The translations under genes and the position numbers were made by a program. From Streptomyces sp. NBC_01233 (GTDB taxonomy: Bacteria; Actinomycetota; Actinomycetes; Streptomycetales; Streptomycetaceae), in the NCBI RefSeq assembly GCF_035989305.1, contig NZ_CP108514.1:62001-126000 (forward strand): 64,000 nt of DNA, given 5' to 3'. Every line of letters begins with the position of its first letter. Positions within the stretch are counted from its first letter, which is position 1. Below, piece by piece: positions 1-8,807 of the stretch. The notes below the pieces were generated by a model. The model was not told the origin of the DNA and ran no database searches. It saw only the letters and a program-made list of their open reading frames with translations.

Positions 1-164
1 GTTTTGGGGTCTCGGACAGGCTTCGAAATCGCGCCCCCGACAGGTGCGGGAGTCTGCCGACCCGACTCGGCTCAGGTCGTGGGCATCCCAGTGCTCGCGG
101 CGTCTGGATGAGATCGGGCAATGGACCGGCCGGCACTGGGACCTCGCGGCCGGGCCCAATATGG

Positions 165-199
165 CTGCGGCCGGCACCCCGAAGGGGTGCCGGCCGCAG
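165..199 (-). terminator. Hairpin terminator after istB
   Basis: A perfect 16-bp stem (165-180 pairs with 184-199, loop GAA) starts 16 bases past the istB stop. There is no clear T-tract, which is common for Streptomyces terminators. It may also lie near the left end of the IS21-type element. Confidence 0.6.
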
Positions 200-215
200 T
201 GTTGTGACGGTCAGG

Positions 216-1031
216 TCAGCGACGTCGCTTCTTCTGAGTCTGGGCGAACCGGTAGGAGTCCGTGCCGGTCTCGACGATGTGGGCGTTGAAGGTGACGCGG
301 TCGACGATCGCGGTGCAGAGCCGGGGGTCGGTGAAGGTCTGCTTCCACTCCGAGAACGGGGCGTTGGAGGCGACGGCGATCGCGCCCCGTTCCTCACGCT
401 CGGTGAAGATCTGGAACAACAGCTTCGCTCCGGCCTTGTCCAGGTCGAGGTAGCCGAACTCGTCCAGGCAGAGGAGATCGACGCGTCCGTAGCGGGCGAT
501 CGTGCGGGCGAGTTTCTTCTCGTCCGCTGCCTCGGCCAGCTCGTTGACCAGGTTCACCGTGGTCGTGTAGCGGACGCGCAGACCGGCTTCCGCGATGGCG
601 GTGCCGATCCCGATCAGCAGGTGGGACTTGCCGGTGCCGCTGTCGCCGATCAGGCAGAGCGGCTGGCCGGCCTTGACCCAGGCGGGATCGGCGAGGGTGC
701 CCAGCAACTCGGGGGTGACGTTCGGGTTCTCCGCGAAGTCGAAGTCCTCGAGCCGCTTGGGCCGGGGGAAGTTCGCGTCCCTGACCAGCCGCTGCTTGCG
801 GCGTTCTTCCCGCTCCGCGCATTCAGCTTCCAACAGGTCCGCCAGGAAGTCTTTGTAACTGGCCCGCTCGCGGGCCGCGGCGGCGGTGATCTCCTCGACT
901 CGGCTGCGGATGGTGGGCAGGTGCAGAGCCCGGCAGGCCTCGTCGATGACCGTTTCGACCGCCCCTTCGGCTGCGGCGTCTCTGCGGGCCGGGGGAACGA
1001 GCCCGTTCGTGGAAACGGTGGGAGTACTCAT
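216..1031 (-). CDS. istB: IS21-family helper ATPase IstB
   Basis: This 271-residue protein is the AAA+ ATPase that helps the IS21 transposase select and load target DNA. A P-loop (GDSGTGKSH) lies near residue 130 and a Walker B-like segment (LLCLDEFGYL) near residue 185, followed by a sensor-type ASN segment. The length is normal for IstB. It overlaps the end of istA by 4 bases, the usual translationally coupled IS21 arrangement. The frame is intact and a strong hairpin follows the stop. The call is secure at family level. Confidence 0.95.
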   Translation of the reverse strand: MSTPTVSTNGLVPPARRDAAAEGAVETVIDEACRALHLPTIRSRVEEITAAAARERASYKDFLADLLEAECAEREERRKQRLVRDANFPRPKRLEDFDFAENPNVTPELLGTLADPAWVKAGQPLCLIGDSGTGKSHLLIGIGTAIAEAGLRVRYTTTVNLVNELAEAADEKKLARTIARYGRVDLLCLDEFGYLDLDKAGAKLLFQIFTEREERGAIAVASNAPFSEWKQTFTDPRLCTAIVDRVTFNAHIVETGTDSYRFAQTQKKRRR

Positions 1032-2728
1032 GCGGTGCCTTTCGGATGGCGGCGGGACAAGAGCTGGTCGTAGGGGGCCACCGAGGGCAGGGGACGCTTG
1101 TCCTCGGGAAGCTGTGCCCGGCGGGCGGTCAGGGAGACGACTCCGCTGGGCTCGGCCCAGGGCGGCGGATCATCGCTGTCGTCGGTCGAGTCCTCGTGCG
1201 GGGAGGCATCGGCGACGGCCCTGCGGGCCTCGACGGCCACCACCTCGGCGTTGATGGAGCCCGCTCTGATCGCGGCCGCCAGGCCCAGCTGGATGGCGGG
1301 GGCGGGCATCCGCCGGTGCAGCAGCAGGACCTCGATCAGAGCACGGGTCCCGGCGGCGTCCCCGTGGCTGGTGCGGGCCGCCGCCCAGAACGCTTCGTGG
1401 ACCTCGGTGAACGTGCCGTTCTCCCGGGCGGCTGCCAGCGCGGTCGACCCGGCCATCGCGCCGGGCTTGACCATCAGGATCTCCAGGTAGTGGTCGAGCT
1501 CGTCGCGGAACTCGCCCCGCCGGGTCAGACGCGGGTGACGGGCGACGATCTTGCGGCGTTCGAAGACCAGCAGTTCGTTGCCCCGCAGCAGGACCCGCAC
1601 GTTCTGGCCGATGAAGCGGGCCGGCACCGAGTAGTGGCACTGGCGGACGCTGATCCGGCTGGAACGGTCCACTTTCGGAGTCAGCGTGATGCCGCACTCG
1701 AACTCCCCCCAGGGGAGCGGGGCCAGCGAGTCGGCCTCGCTCACGAAGTTGAAGCCGATCGTCGTCAGCCTGCCCTGGAGCATCCGGTCGTCCTCCGCCG
1801 CGTCGATCGCGGCGATCTTCTCGTTCAGCTCCTCGAGCGAGGCGACTTCCGGAACGGGGACCAAGTGGGTGCGGCGGAACCGCCCTCCCTCCTGTTCCAC
1901 GCCGCCCTTCTCGTGGGCGCCGTCCTGGCCCGGGATGCAATAGAAGGCATCGAAGCCGTAGTGCGCCCGGAAGGTGACCCATCGCTCGGACTCCACCCGG
2001 CTGCGGCCCGTGCAGATGCGGTTCACGGCCGGTTTCAGGTTGTCGTAACGGATGTGCCGGACCGGGACGCCGCCCAGCGTGTTGAACGCCTCGACGTGGC
2101 CCTGCATGAACGACTCCTGGGCCTGCGAGGCGAACACGCGGTGGACGGCCTTGCCCGAGTACGACAGCCGCAGCGTGAACAGGTGGCACTTGGTCACGGT
2201 GCCCGCGAGCCGCACCCACACGTCCGCGAAGTCCACCTCGGCTTCCTCGCCGGGGAGATGGACCTGCGGGACCATCCCCGCCAGATGCCGGTGCCCTTCC
2301 CGGGCCTCGGTCTCGATCTCCGGCCGGCGGACCGCGACGTAGTCACTGACTGTCGAATACGACACCTCGTCGAAGCCGTGTTCCTGCGCGAGACGCTGGT
2401 GGATCCGCCGGGCCGTGTGCTTCTGCTTCCGCGGCGCGGTCAGATCCTCCCGCAGCATCTCGTCGATCCAGCCCTTGGCCGGGTCCAAGACCGATCTGCG
2501 GACCACGGGTTCCTTGCGCGGAGGCGGGACGGCCGACTCCAGCGCCTGCCGCACGGTCCTTCGGTGCACCCCGTACTTCTCCGCCAGAGCACGTTGCGAC
2601 AGACCCGCATCGAGACGCCTGTCCCGACGGATCGCAGCGAACAGTTCAACGCGCGACAAACCCACCCCGGCCTCCCGACACGACCGTGACCACAACACGG
2701 CCTCCGACAGACCGTGATCGACGGACAC
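1028..2728 (-). CDS. istA: IS21-family transposase IstA
   Basis: This is the DDE transposase of an IS21-type element. An N-terminal helix-turn-helix (SQRALAEKYGVHRRTVRQAL) precedes an integrase core, where the likely catalytic acids lie in EVDFADVW, RYDNLK and HEKGGVEQ. A beta-barrel-like C-terminal domain follows. I place the start at the GTG at 2728 (VSVDHGLSE); an ATG-type extension to 2791 is possible but adds 21 unlike residues. It runs into istB with a 4-base overlap, and no internal stop or frameshift is seen, so the pair may still be active. Confidence 0.93.
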   Translation of the reverse strand: MSVDHGLSEAVLWSRSCREAGVGLSRVELFAAIRRDRRLDAGLSQRALAEKYGVHRRTVRQALESAVPPPRKEPVVRRSVLDPAKGWIDEMLREDLTAPRKQKHTARRIHQRLAQEHGFDEVSYSTVSDYVAVRRPEIETEAREGHRHLAGMVPQVHLPGEEAEVDFADVWVRLAGTVTKCHLFTLRLSYSGKAVHRVFASQAQESFMQGHVEAFNTLGGVPVRHIRYDNLKPAVNRICTGRSRVESERWVTFRAHYGFDAFYCIPGQDGAHEKGGVEQEGGRFRRTHLVPVPEVASLEELNEKIAAIDAAEDDRMLQGRLTTIGFNFVSEADSLAPLPWGEFECGITLTPKVDRSSRISVRQCHYSVPARFIGQNVRVLLRGNELLVFERRKIVARHPRLTRRGEFRDELDHYLEILMVKPGAMAGSTALAAARENGTFTEVHEAFWAAARTSHGDAAGTRALIEVLLLHRRMPAPAIQLGLAAAIRAGSINAEVVAVEARRAVADASPHEDSTDDSDDPPPWAEPSGVVSLTARRAQLPEDKRPLPSVAPYDQLLSRRHPKGTA

Positions 2729-2880
2729 ACCCTGACGGCGGACAGCGGATGGAGCACCGCATTCACTCCAAAGAGGGCACGGCGCCACCAAGCACCGGCG
2801 AGTGGAGCCAGATCAACTTCTTACGTCAGTGGGGCCACTTCACCCTCCCGCGCTGGAGCCCAAAGAAGCCCTTACAAACA

Positions 2881-2900
2881 GTCGGGGATCTTGGAGTTTC
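2881..2900. repeat. Left terminal inverted repeat of the IS1182-type element
   Basis: This 20-bp sequence matches the reverse complement of 4681-4700 except at one position. It lies 25 bases beyond the transposase stop. Confidence 0.88.
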
Positions 2901-2905
2901 CGAGG

Positions 2906-4630
2906 TCAGCTGCCGAGGGTTCGCCAGGACTTCAGCCGGGGGATCTCGTGCTGATCGAGGTAGTTCTGGAAGGCGGTCGGCTGGCGGGGTGGGTGTGTTT
3001 CCCCGGTCGGTGGCAGTCCGCTGAGGCGCTCGATGTTGACGGCGATGGCAGTCAGAACGTGCTGAAGGTGGGCCTTGCCCTGTCCTCGGTAGCGGCAGCG
3101 TCGCATGCCGTGGCCGTGGACGAACTCGTTGACCGTGCCTTCCACTCCGGAGCGCACCGCGTAGCGGGTCTTCCACTCGGGCGTCTGTTGCTCGGTGCGG
3201 ACGCGGAGTTGCGGGTCGCGGAGTGCGCGTGGGGGAAAGCCGACGTTGCGGGCGCTTTCTCGGGAGGTGGTGCACTGGGCGCGGACCGGGCAGGGCCGGC
3301 ACTGGCCCTTGGTGAACCGTGCCACGATCAGCGGGGCCGCGGTGGGCGAGGAGGTCGGGTAGGGGCCGTGCCAGCCCCGGCTGACCTGGCCCTGGGGGCA
3401 GGTCACCTGTCGGCGGTCGAAGTCGATGTGGAAGTCGTCCCGGCTGAAGCCTTCGTTCCTTCGGTGCTGGCGGGTGGGGTTGCCCGGCAGCGGCCCGGTG
3501 ACGGTGACCTCGTGCTGTCGGGCGGCCTGGTCCAGGTGGACCAGGGAGGTGTAGCCGCTGTCGACGAGGTGCTCGGCAGGCAGCAGGCCGCGGTGGTGCA
3601 GGCGGGTGTGGATGCCGGGCAGGACCTGGCTGTCGTGCGTGGTGGCCGCGGTGGTGGCCACGTCCGTGATCACGTTGGGGGCGTCGGGGGCACAGGTCTC
3701 GGTCAGGTGAGCGGAGAACCCTTTCCAGCTGATGATGTGTCCGTGGCGTGCGTAGCGGGCCGAGGTGTCGTAGGGAGAGACGATCGCCCGGGACGAGGGC
3801 GGCAGCCCGGGCCCGCCGTCCTCGTCGGTGCGCCAGAGCAGGCGGCCTGCGGCGTCGCGGTAGTAGTTCTGCACCATGATCTGGCGCAGGGCCTGGACGC
3901 GGGGGCCGGACGCTCGGTCTGCCCCGTGCTGGTAGAGGCGTTCCAGGAGCCGGAGAGCGTCGTTGCCGGTGGCGAGGATCCTGGTCTTGGGGCGGGTGGG
4001 GTTCTTGCCCAGGCGGACCGGGCGGCCGTAGCGGCGCCCCCATTCCTCATCGACCAGATCGTCCAGCAGGTGCCCGGCGGTGCCGGCGACTTCTTCCAGC
4101 ACGGCACGGACGGCCTCGGTGACCAGTTCCAGCCGGGTCAGGTCGCGCACCGCGGCCAGGACGTGGGTGGAGTCGGTGCGCTGCGTGGTGCGCTCGCGTA
4201 CGAGTCCGGCCTCCTTCAGGCGGGCGAGCGCGAGGTCGAGCAGACGGTCGGCGCGGTCGTCCTGGGCGAGGCGCTCGCGGAAGTCGGCCAGCACGCTGTG
4301 GTGGAAGCCGGGATCGTCCAGATCCATGGCCAGCGCGTACTTGAAATCGATGCGGCACCGGACCGCTTCCGCTGCCTGCCGGTCCGACAGACCAAGCAGG
4401 AACTGCAGCACACAGACGGTGGCCAGTTGGGCGGGCGAGATGCCGGGGCGTCCGTCGCGCGGGTACCAGCCCGCGAAGTCCTCATCGCACCACAGCCCGT
4501 CCAGCCGGTCTCTCACCCACATCGCCGTCGTACCGCCCGGGTTGCTCGCCCGCGCGATCTGCGAGGTCAGAGACGGGACTTGCTCACCGGAACGGGGACG
4601 GAGCGACAACGGGCACCTCGACAACTGCAT
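2906..4630 (-). CDS. IS1182-family transposase
   Basis: This 574-residue DDE transposase fills the element bounded by the inverted repeats. The N-terminal domain contains the family segment on target and dimer contacts ([20 protein letters not shown]). Candidate catalytic acids are the D of RTDSTHV, the D of LVDSGYTS and the E of GVEGTVNEF, which is followed by the conserved [16 protein letters not shown] Cys-rich zinc-binding insert ([15 protein letters not shown]) sits near residue 420. There is no internal stop, so it is probably functional. A longer antisense frame over the same bases is a codon-usage shadow. Confidence 0.93.
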   Translation of the reverse strand: MQLSRCPLSLRPRSGEQVPSLTSQIARASNPGGTTAMWVRDRLDGLWCDEDFAGWYPRDGRPGISPAQLATVCVLQFLLGLSDRQAAEAVRCRIDFKYALAMDLDDPGFHHSVLADFRERLAQDDRADRLLDLALARLKEAGLVRERTTQRTDSTHVLAAVRDLTRLELVTEAVRAVLEEVAGTAGHLLDDLVDEEWGRRYGRPVRLGKNPTRPKTRILATGNDALRLLERLYQHGADRASGPRVQALRQIMVQNYYRDAAGRLLWRTDEDGGPGLPPSSRAIVSPYDTSARYARHGHIISWKGFSAHLTETCAPDAPNVITDVATTAATTHDSQVLPGIHTRLHHRGLLPAEHLVDSGYTSLVHLDQAARQHEVTVTGPLPGNPTRQHRRNEGFSRDDFHIDFDRRQVTCPQGQVSRGWHGPYPTSSPTAAPLIVARFTKGQCRPCPVRAQCTTSRESARNVGFPPRALRDPQLRVRTEQQTPEWKTRYAVRSGVEGTVNEFVHGHGMRRCRYRGQGKAHLQHVLTAIAVNIERLSGLPPTGETHPPRQPTAFQNYLDQHEIPRLKSWRTLGS

Positions 4631-4680
4631 CGGTCAACGGAACGACCCGAGCTTGCCCCCTGATCACGCTGTCGCGCCGG

Positions 4681-4700
4681 GAAACCCCAAGATCCCCGAC
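4681..4700. repeat. Right terminal inverted repeat of the IS1182-type element
   Basis: This is the partner of 2881-2900 (19 of 20 identical after reverse complementation). It lies 50 bases upstream of the transposase start, where the element's promoter would be expected. Confidence 0.88.
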
Positions 4701-4743
4701 AGAGTCAAGCTCAGAAGCTGCGCCTGAGTGCGGTCAGGGGCTT

Positions 4744-4773
4744 GTCGCTTCGGGCGGGGCTGCCCGAAGCGAC
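4744..4773 (-). terminator. Hairpin terminator after the deaminase-ASCH gene
   Basis: A perfect 12-bp stem (4744-4755 with 4762-4773, loop GGGGCT) lies about 60 bases downstream of the minus-strand stop at 4831. Confidence 0.6.
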
Positions 4774-4830
4774 GGGGCCCCCGTGCTCGTCGTCACCTTG
4801 CGGCCCAGTCGTCGCTGGTGCCTCCGCGGT

Positions 4831-5634
4831 TTAAGCGACGCCTGTCTTGTCGTTGATCTGGAAGGTGATTACGTCGACTTCGTCGGTTCCCGCCAGATCT
4901 GCGTAGTGGCCCTTGAGGCCTTCCCGGAGTTCGGTTGCGGTCGTCAGCCCCTCGGCTTGGGCGTCCTGGTTGGTGAGGTCGCTGACCAGGCAGTGCCTGA
5001 TGCCGGTCACCTCTGCCGGCAGGACGACTTCGGGGTCGCTCTCGAACACCAGCCGTGCCGGCCCGAGCTGGGCCGGGTCCCGGAAGCGGGTGGTCTTGGT
5101 CTTGGCGCCGGAGCGGACGTCTTCGAGGTAGCGGGGGTTGAACCGGATGATCGGGGGACCGGCCGTCTCGGGGTCTTGGTAGAGCGATGGGTCGAGACCG
5201 TTCATGCCTTCCGGGGTCCATCGCTGAGTCAGCGGCATCAGGTCGGCGGCGAGAACGGACCTGGGCCCCGCGGGCGTGGGCACGATGACGCGCATGGTTG
5301 GGTAGTAGTCCACGAAGACCTGCCGATCGCGCCCGCACGGGCCGATGACCCCGCGCCCGTGGTTTCCCACGGCAACGATGCAGCGCATCTGGCGGGCGCC
5401 CTGGGCTCGTGCGGCTCCCAGAGCCACGAGTTCGGCGCAGGGTCCGCCGGTGAAGTGGTAGAGGTTCACGCCGGCGAACATCCGGTAGTCGGCGGCCATG
5501 ACCGCGGCGCCCATCGTGTGGATCCCGTCTTCGTCGGGCCCGGCGTCGGTATGCGCGTCTATCGTGCGGCGTGCCAGCTCCACGAGCTCACGCTCGTCAT
5601 CATCGAGAGCTCGTGCAGATGACGGTACGTACAC
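4831..5634 (-). CDS. Cytidine deaminase-like / ASCH-domain fusion protein
   Basis: This 267-residue protein has two domains. Residues 1-135 resemble the cytidine/blasticidin-S deaminase fold, with the CAE motif (C66-E68) and a PCG motif at 99-101. The third usual zinc ligand is not Cys: the motif reads PCGRDRQV, placing Asp103 where canonical enzymes have Cys. From my memory of actinobacterial homologues this PCGRD form recurs, so it may be a family trait rather than a mutation. Residues 160-267 look like an ASCH domain (IIRFNPRYLEDVRSGAKTKT), a PUA-related fold that binds RNA or nucleosides. A nucleoside- or RNA-directed role is inferred. It stands alone, followed by a terminator. Confidence 0.75.
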   Translation of the reverse strand: MYVPSSARALDDDERELVELARRTIDAHTDAGPDEDGIHTMGAAVMAADYRMFAGVNLYHFTGGPCAELVALGAARAQGARQMRCIVAVGNHGRGVIGPCGRDRQVFVDYYPTMRVIVPTPAGPRSVLAADLMPLTQRWTPEGMNGLDPSLYQDPETAGPPIIRFNPRYLEDVRSGAKTKTTRFRDPAQLGPARLVFESDPEVVLPAEVTGIRHCLVSDLTNQDAQAEGLTTATELREGLKGHYADLAGTDEVDVITFQINDKTGVA

Positions 5635-5740
5635 GTTTTCAGCCTTCCCTTTCGTCAGCAGTCGCCAAGATCATTCCACGCCATGCAAGTGGGCTCCACG
5701 GGATTTCGGCTTGCCTTGACTGGGCCCCCATGGTGGTCCC

Positions 5741-6095
5741 GTGGGCAGGGATGGAGCGCCCTGGCTGAAGCTGGTCGTGGTCACGGACGACGACCCCGGG
5801 CCGCGGCTCTGCCGTGGCTGTGGCGGCCCATTGATGCCGAGGGTGAAGGCGGCGGCGGTGTTCTGCACGTCGGTGTGCCGTTCGCGGCACTGGCGGCGGA
5901 TGCGGCGGGCAGGCGCGAGGGCCCGGGCGGTGCAAGGTGCCAGGGCTGCCACCTGCCCGGAGTGTGGAGTGTCCTGGACCGTTGGCGTTGAACGTGCTTC
6001 CTCGGCAACGCACTGTTCTCCCGCCTGTCGCAAACGGGCCTGGCATAGACGCGCACGCAGCAGCGCGGGATGTGAGACCGCGCATGCTGGGGCCA
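5741..6095 (+). pseudogene. Tandem zinc-finger protein remnant without its own stop
   Basis: From a GTG at 5741 the frame encodes two Cys4-type fingers: CRGCGGPL ... FCTSVCRSRHW, then CPECG ... HCSPACRKRAWHRR. This resembles small actinobacterial proteins with CxxC ... CSxxCR fingers and an arginine-rich tail. No stop follows the second finger in this frame for another kilobase. The frame runs on under the small gene at 6234 and into IS and oxygenase debris, so the natural end has been lost. The end coordinate is where finger similarity stops. Confidence is moderate because such short basic frames can arise by chance. Confidence 0.4.
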
Positions 6096-6233
6096 TAGGG
6101 CTGCTTCTCGCGCCGGGGCCACACGCCCTTTCGGACGGCCGGAGGGCGTCAGATGGTGCGAAGCAATGGGTCCTCAGGGCGAGTTGGCGGCATGAAATGG
6201 TGTCGCGCCAGAGCCCGCGGGGTGGTTGTCCGG

Positions 6234-6437
6234 ATGCCCGAGACGATCGGCAGTGTGAGCCGGGATCGCTACGAACGGGCGTTCTTCGAGACCGTCCACC
6301 ATCGGGTGGAGAACTTCATCGCCGGAACCCTCCTCCCGCATCAGGAGAAGACCCCGAACGACCCCTACATCCGCACGGTCATGGCGCAGATGGGTGCGAT
6401 CGAGTCCACCCTTCAGCTGCTGGCCAGCCTGGAGTAA
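6234..6437 (+). CDS. Small hypothetical protein (67 aa)
   Basis: I start at the ATG at 6234 (MPETIGSVSRDRYERAFF); upstream in-frame starts give an unlike arginine-rich head. The 67 residues are amphipathic and mainly helical (ETVHHRVENFIAGTLLPHQ ... MAQMGAIESTLQLLASLE), without a signal peptide or Cys. I do not recognise a family. Codon use is more native than the frames around it, which suggests a real gene surviving among remnants. Function unknown. Confidence 0.5.
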   Translation: MPETIGSVSRDRYERAFFETVHHRVENFIAGTLLPHQEKTPNDPYIRTVMAQMGAIESTLQLLASLE

Positions 6438-6513
6438 ACCGGAGTACGAGAGGCAACGGGCCGCGACCGCCCATCAGCTGGCCCCACCCCACCGGTCGCG
6501 GCCCTGCACCGTC

Positions 6514-6679
6514 ATGCGGCTGCCCCACTACCGCTACCCCTCCGACACCAGTGATCTCGAATGGGCCCTGCTCAAGGCGCTCCTCCCGACTCCGGCCTGC
6601 CAGACCCCGAAGGGCGGCGCCCCGGAGAAATGGCCCCGGCACCGCATCGTCGACTCGATCCGCTACATCACCGACCACG
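6514..6679 (+). pseudogene. IS5-type transposase N-terminal fragment
   Basis: The frame from the ATG at 6514 reads HYRYPSDTSDLEWALLKALL and then HRIVDSIRYITDHA, the typical N-terminal (DUF4096-like) segment of IS5/IS427-type transposases. Only about 55 residues remain of a domain normally followed by a full DDE core. Similarity stops abruptly at about 6679, where an unrelated oxygenase fragment begins in a different frame. Confidence 0.75.
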
Positions 6680-7153
6680 CTCGGCGGACACCAGATCGCC
6701 CGCGCCTCACCAGTGATCACGCGTCTCTACCAGGACCGGGACCTGATGCGGCTGCTCTCCTCGCTCCTGGGCGAGGCGGTCGTCGCCGTGCACGACCCCG
6801 TCGAGCGGCACGTCCTGAACGTCCTGCACCGCCCCGGGGACACCCACGGCGCGCACACCGACGACTACCCGCTCGCCCTGGTCCTCTTCCTGGAAGCCCC
6901 ACCGCACCACACGGACGGCGGACTGCTGGAGTTCCACCCGGGCCGCGGCAACCTCGGCGCCCTCGACGCGCCCGGCGCCCGGCGCGCGCACCACAGGCCC
7001 GCCGACGGCTACCTCCTGCGGAGCGACATCACCGCCCACCGCGTCACCCCGCTGGAGCGTCCAGGACTGCGGCGCACCGTCCTCAACTTCGCCTACACCA
7101 CGCCCGGCCGCCAAGGCGCGACCACCTCGTCCGCCTCCCTCCTCTACGACTGA
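6680..7153 (+). pseudogene. 2-oxoglutarate/Fe(II) oxygenase, C-terminal fragment
   Basis: About 157 residues remain of a 2OG-dependent oxygenase. The iron-binding HxD is seen as HGAHTDDYPLALV, the distal His as SDITAHRVTPL and the 2OG-binding Arg nearby as LRRTVLNF. The N-terminal half is missing: the fragment starts (LGGHQIARASPVITRL) exactly where an IS5-type transposase fragment ends, with no start codon or ribosome site. I read this as a gene broken by insertion and deletion. It resembles ArpA-like enzymes, but the exact family is uncertain. Confidence 0.65.
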
Positions 7154-7257
7154 GCCTGCTCTTCACGCCGCAGGTCCGTGCCAGCGGGCGGGCGAGCCGG
7201 AGCTGGGTGTGGGCAGCGGTGATCAGCCAGGTCCAGGGGCCGCGCCTTCGGGCTCCC

Positions 7258-7914
7258 TCAACCAGGGGTGGGTCCATCCGAGGGTCTGTCTGAACAGGCG
7301 GAAGGTGTGCGCCAGGTCGAAGCGCCGGAGGAACGCCTGCCAGCGGCGTGGGGTCGTGCCAGCACCTCATCCCACACGTTGCCCCCGTCTGCCCAGGTCC
7401 ACAGCCACTGGCGCAGTGACGGCGTCGCGTACCGCAGGCCGTCGTGTGGATCCTGGCCCCCATCCGGTTCCCAGCCGTCGGCATCCCAAAGCAGCACCGG
7501 GTGATCAACCGCTATCAGCGAGACGTACCACTCCATGGTGCAGCCGCCGCCCGTCAGGAAGAACCACGACGCTGACTGCCCCCACCCTGGCCGCTCGGCG
7601 CGGATGGCGGTCGCGCACGGCCAGTCCGGCAGATGCCAGTGCGGAACGCGGCGCGGCGTCAGCGATGCGAGGCCGCCCTCCGGTCCGAACCCGCCGTCAC
7701 CGATCTCGGTGTAGATGCGCCGGAGCAATGGGGGTAGCCGATAACCGAGTTTGTGTTCCGCGCGCTCTACTTCGGCCATCGCGAGCGGGGGGAACGGTTG
7801 CTCCGGGAGGCAGCCAGAGGAGGGGACCACGCCCTCCGCACCCCTCGCGAGGGCATGCAGCCGCTCCAGCAGTGCGTCATCATCCGCAGCAGTGCGGTGG
7901 GCAGCATCGGTCAC
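7258..7914 (-). CDS. SMI1/KNR4 (SUKH) family protein, probably frameshifted near its end
   Basis: The 218-residue frame carries a SUKH-type segment (MAEVERAEHKLGYRLPPLLR, then EIGDGGFGPEGGL). SUKH proteins are often immunity proteins against nuclease toxins, though many solitary ones exist; no toxin gene is adjacent here. The last 35 residues (HAAGRRSSGASTWRTPSACS) look unnatural. A shift of one base near 7345 gives a hydrophobic, family-like tail (WQAFLRRFDLAHTFRLFRQT) ending at a TGA at 7223-7225. The gene has either lost a base or there is a sequence error. Confidence 0.7.
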   Translation of the reverse strand: MTDAAHRTAADDDALLERLHALARGAEGVVPSSGCLPEQPFPPLAMAEVERAEHKLGYRLPPLLRRIYTEIGDGGFGPEGGLASLTPRRVPHWHLPDWPCATAIRAERPGWGQSASWFFLTGGGCTMEWYVSLIAVDHPVLLWDADGWEPDGGQDPHDGLRYATPSLRQWLWTWADGGNVWDEVLARPHAAGRRSSGASTWRTPSACSDRPSDGPTPG

Positions 7915-8075
7915 GAGCCGTGACTGTAATACGGGAGACGGACACCTTCTTGTCCGAATGCTCTGCGCAGGCTCAGACCTCGAAGGACAAGCTCAGGGAG
8001 CGAAAGTCGGATCGTCACCCGGGGGGGGCGAGGGTTTCGTAGCGATGTGAGACGGGGGCGGCTCGGCGAGTGCGT

Positions 8076-8807
8076 TCAGTCGACGACGGCGCCGCCGGTG
8101 ACGTTGACCTCTGTGGCGGTCATGGTCGGGGCGCGGTCGGAGGCGAGGAAGGCTGCGGCGTAGGCGACGTCTTCGAGACGGGGCCGGCGGTGGAGCAGGG
8201 TCGCGGTCGCCTCGGGGTCGTCCTCGGGCGGGTTGGACGGATCGGGCGAGCCGGGAGAGAGCAGCCAGGCTACCCGGATGCCGTGCGGGCCGAGTTCGCC
8301 GGCGAGCTGGCGGCACAGACCGGAGAGGGCGGACCAGGCAATGTGGGAGCCGCCGAGGCCGGGGATGGCTTCTCGGCCGCCGCCCATGGCCAGGATCACT
8401 CCGGTGTGGCGGGGGATCATATGGCGGGCGACGGCGGTGGCCAGAGTCAAGTGGGTGGTGACCGCCTTGGTGACGGGGCGCAGCACGTCTTCGTCGGCCA
8501 TGTCGACCAGCGGGGTGCCTTGCAGGTCGTCGTTGGAGGTGGCGTTGAAGGCGATACCGATCCCCCTGGAGTGTCGGGCGACGGCTTCGGCGTGCTGCTC
8601 GACCGCGGCGCGGTCGGTCGCGTCGAGCGTGGCGGTCTCGACGCGACCCCCGGATTCGGTGATGGTGCCGGCGAGCTCCGCCAGAGGTGCGTGGGTGCGC
8701 CCGACCAAGTGGACCGTGGCGCCTTCGCCGGCAAAGACGCGGGCGACCGCGGAGCCGATCGCACCAGCGCCGCCGTAGACGATGGCGGTCTTGTTCTCCA
8801 GCAGCAT
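8076..8807 (-). CDS. Divergent short-chain dehydrogenase/reductase
   Basis: This 243-residue Rossmann protein has an N-terminal nucleotide-binding segment (KTAIVYGGAGAIGSAVARVF) and an NxxS-like region. The expected Tyr-x3-Lys catalytic pair is absent: the aligned region reads SHIAWSALSG, giving Ser-x3-Trp. I recall related actinobacterial SDRs that also lack the pair, so this is probably a non-classical subfamily with unknown substrate. It is divergent from the GlxA-type regulator at 9112, which may control it. A much longer overlapping minus-strand frame (to 10254) is an artefact. Confidence 0.75.
   Translation of the reverse strand: MLLENKTAIVYGGAGAIGSAVARVFAGEGATVHLVGRTHAPLAELAGTITESGGRVETATLDATDRAAVEQHAEAVARHSRGIGIAFNATSNDDLQGTPLVDMADEDVLRPVTKAVTTHLTLATAVARHMIPRHTGVILAMGGGREAIPGLGGSHIAWSALSGLCRQLAGELGPHGIRVAWLLSPGSPDPSNPPEDDPEATATLLHRRPRLEDVAYAAAFLASDRAPTMTATEVNVTGGAVVD

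Larger units (their letters stand above)
216..2728 (-). mobile_element. IS21-family element (coding core; ends unresolved)
   Basis: The istA-istB pair defines an IS21-type insertion sequence. I searched both flanks by eye for terminal inverted repeats and found none I would defend, so only the coding core is given. The IS1182-type element begins about 150 bases upstream of the istA start, so it may sit inside or right against the IS21 right end. Confidence 0.7.
2881..4700. mobile_element. IS1182-family insertion sequence
   Basis: The element is bounded by 20-bp inverted repeats that match at 19 of 20 positions: 2881-2900 begins GTCGGGGATCTTGG and 4681-4700 is its near reverse complement. They flank one transposase gene on the minus strand, giving an element of 1820 bp, normal for IS1182-type elements. 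I see no convincing target-site duplication (flanks ACAAACA and AGAGTC). Confidence 0.88.

Noticed and set aside
2714..4663. A 649-codon plus-strand frame opposite the IS1182 transposase
   Set aside because: The minus-strand transposase has the DDE motifs and lies between its inverted repeats; the plus frame is a shadow.
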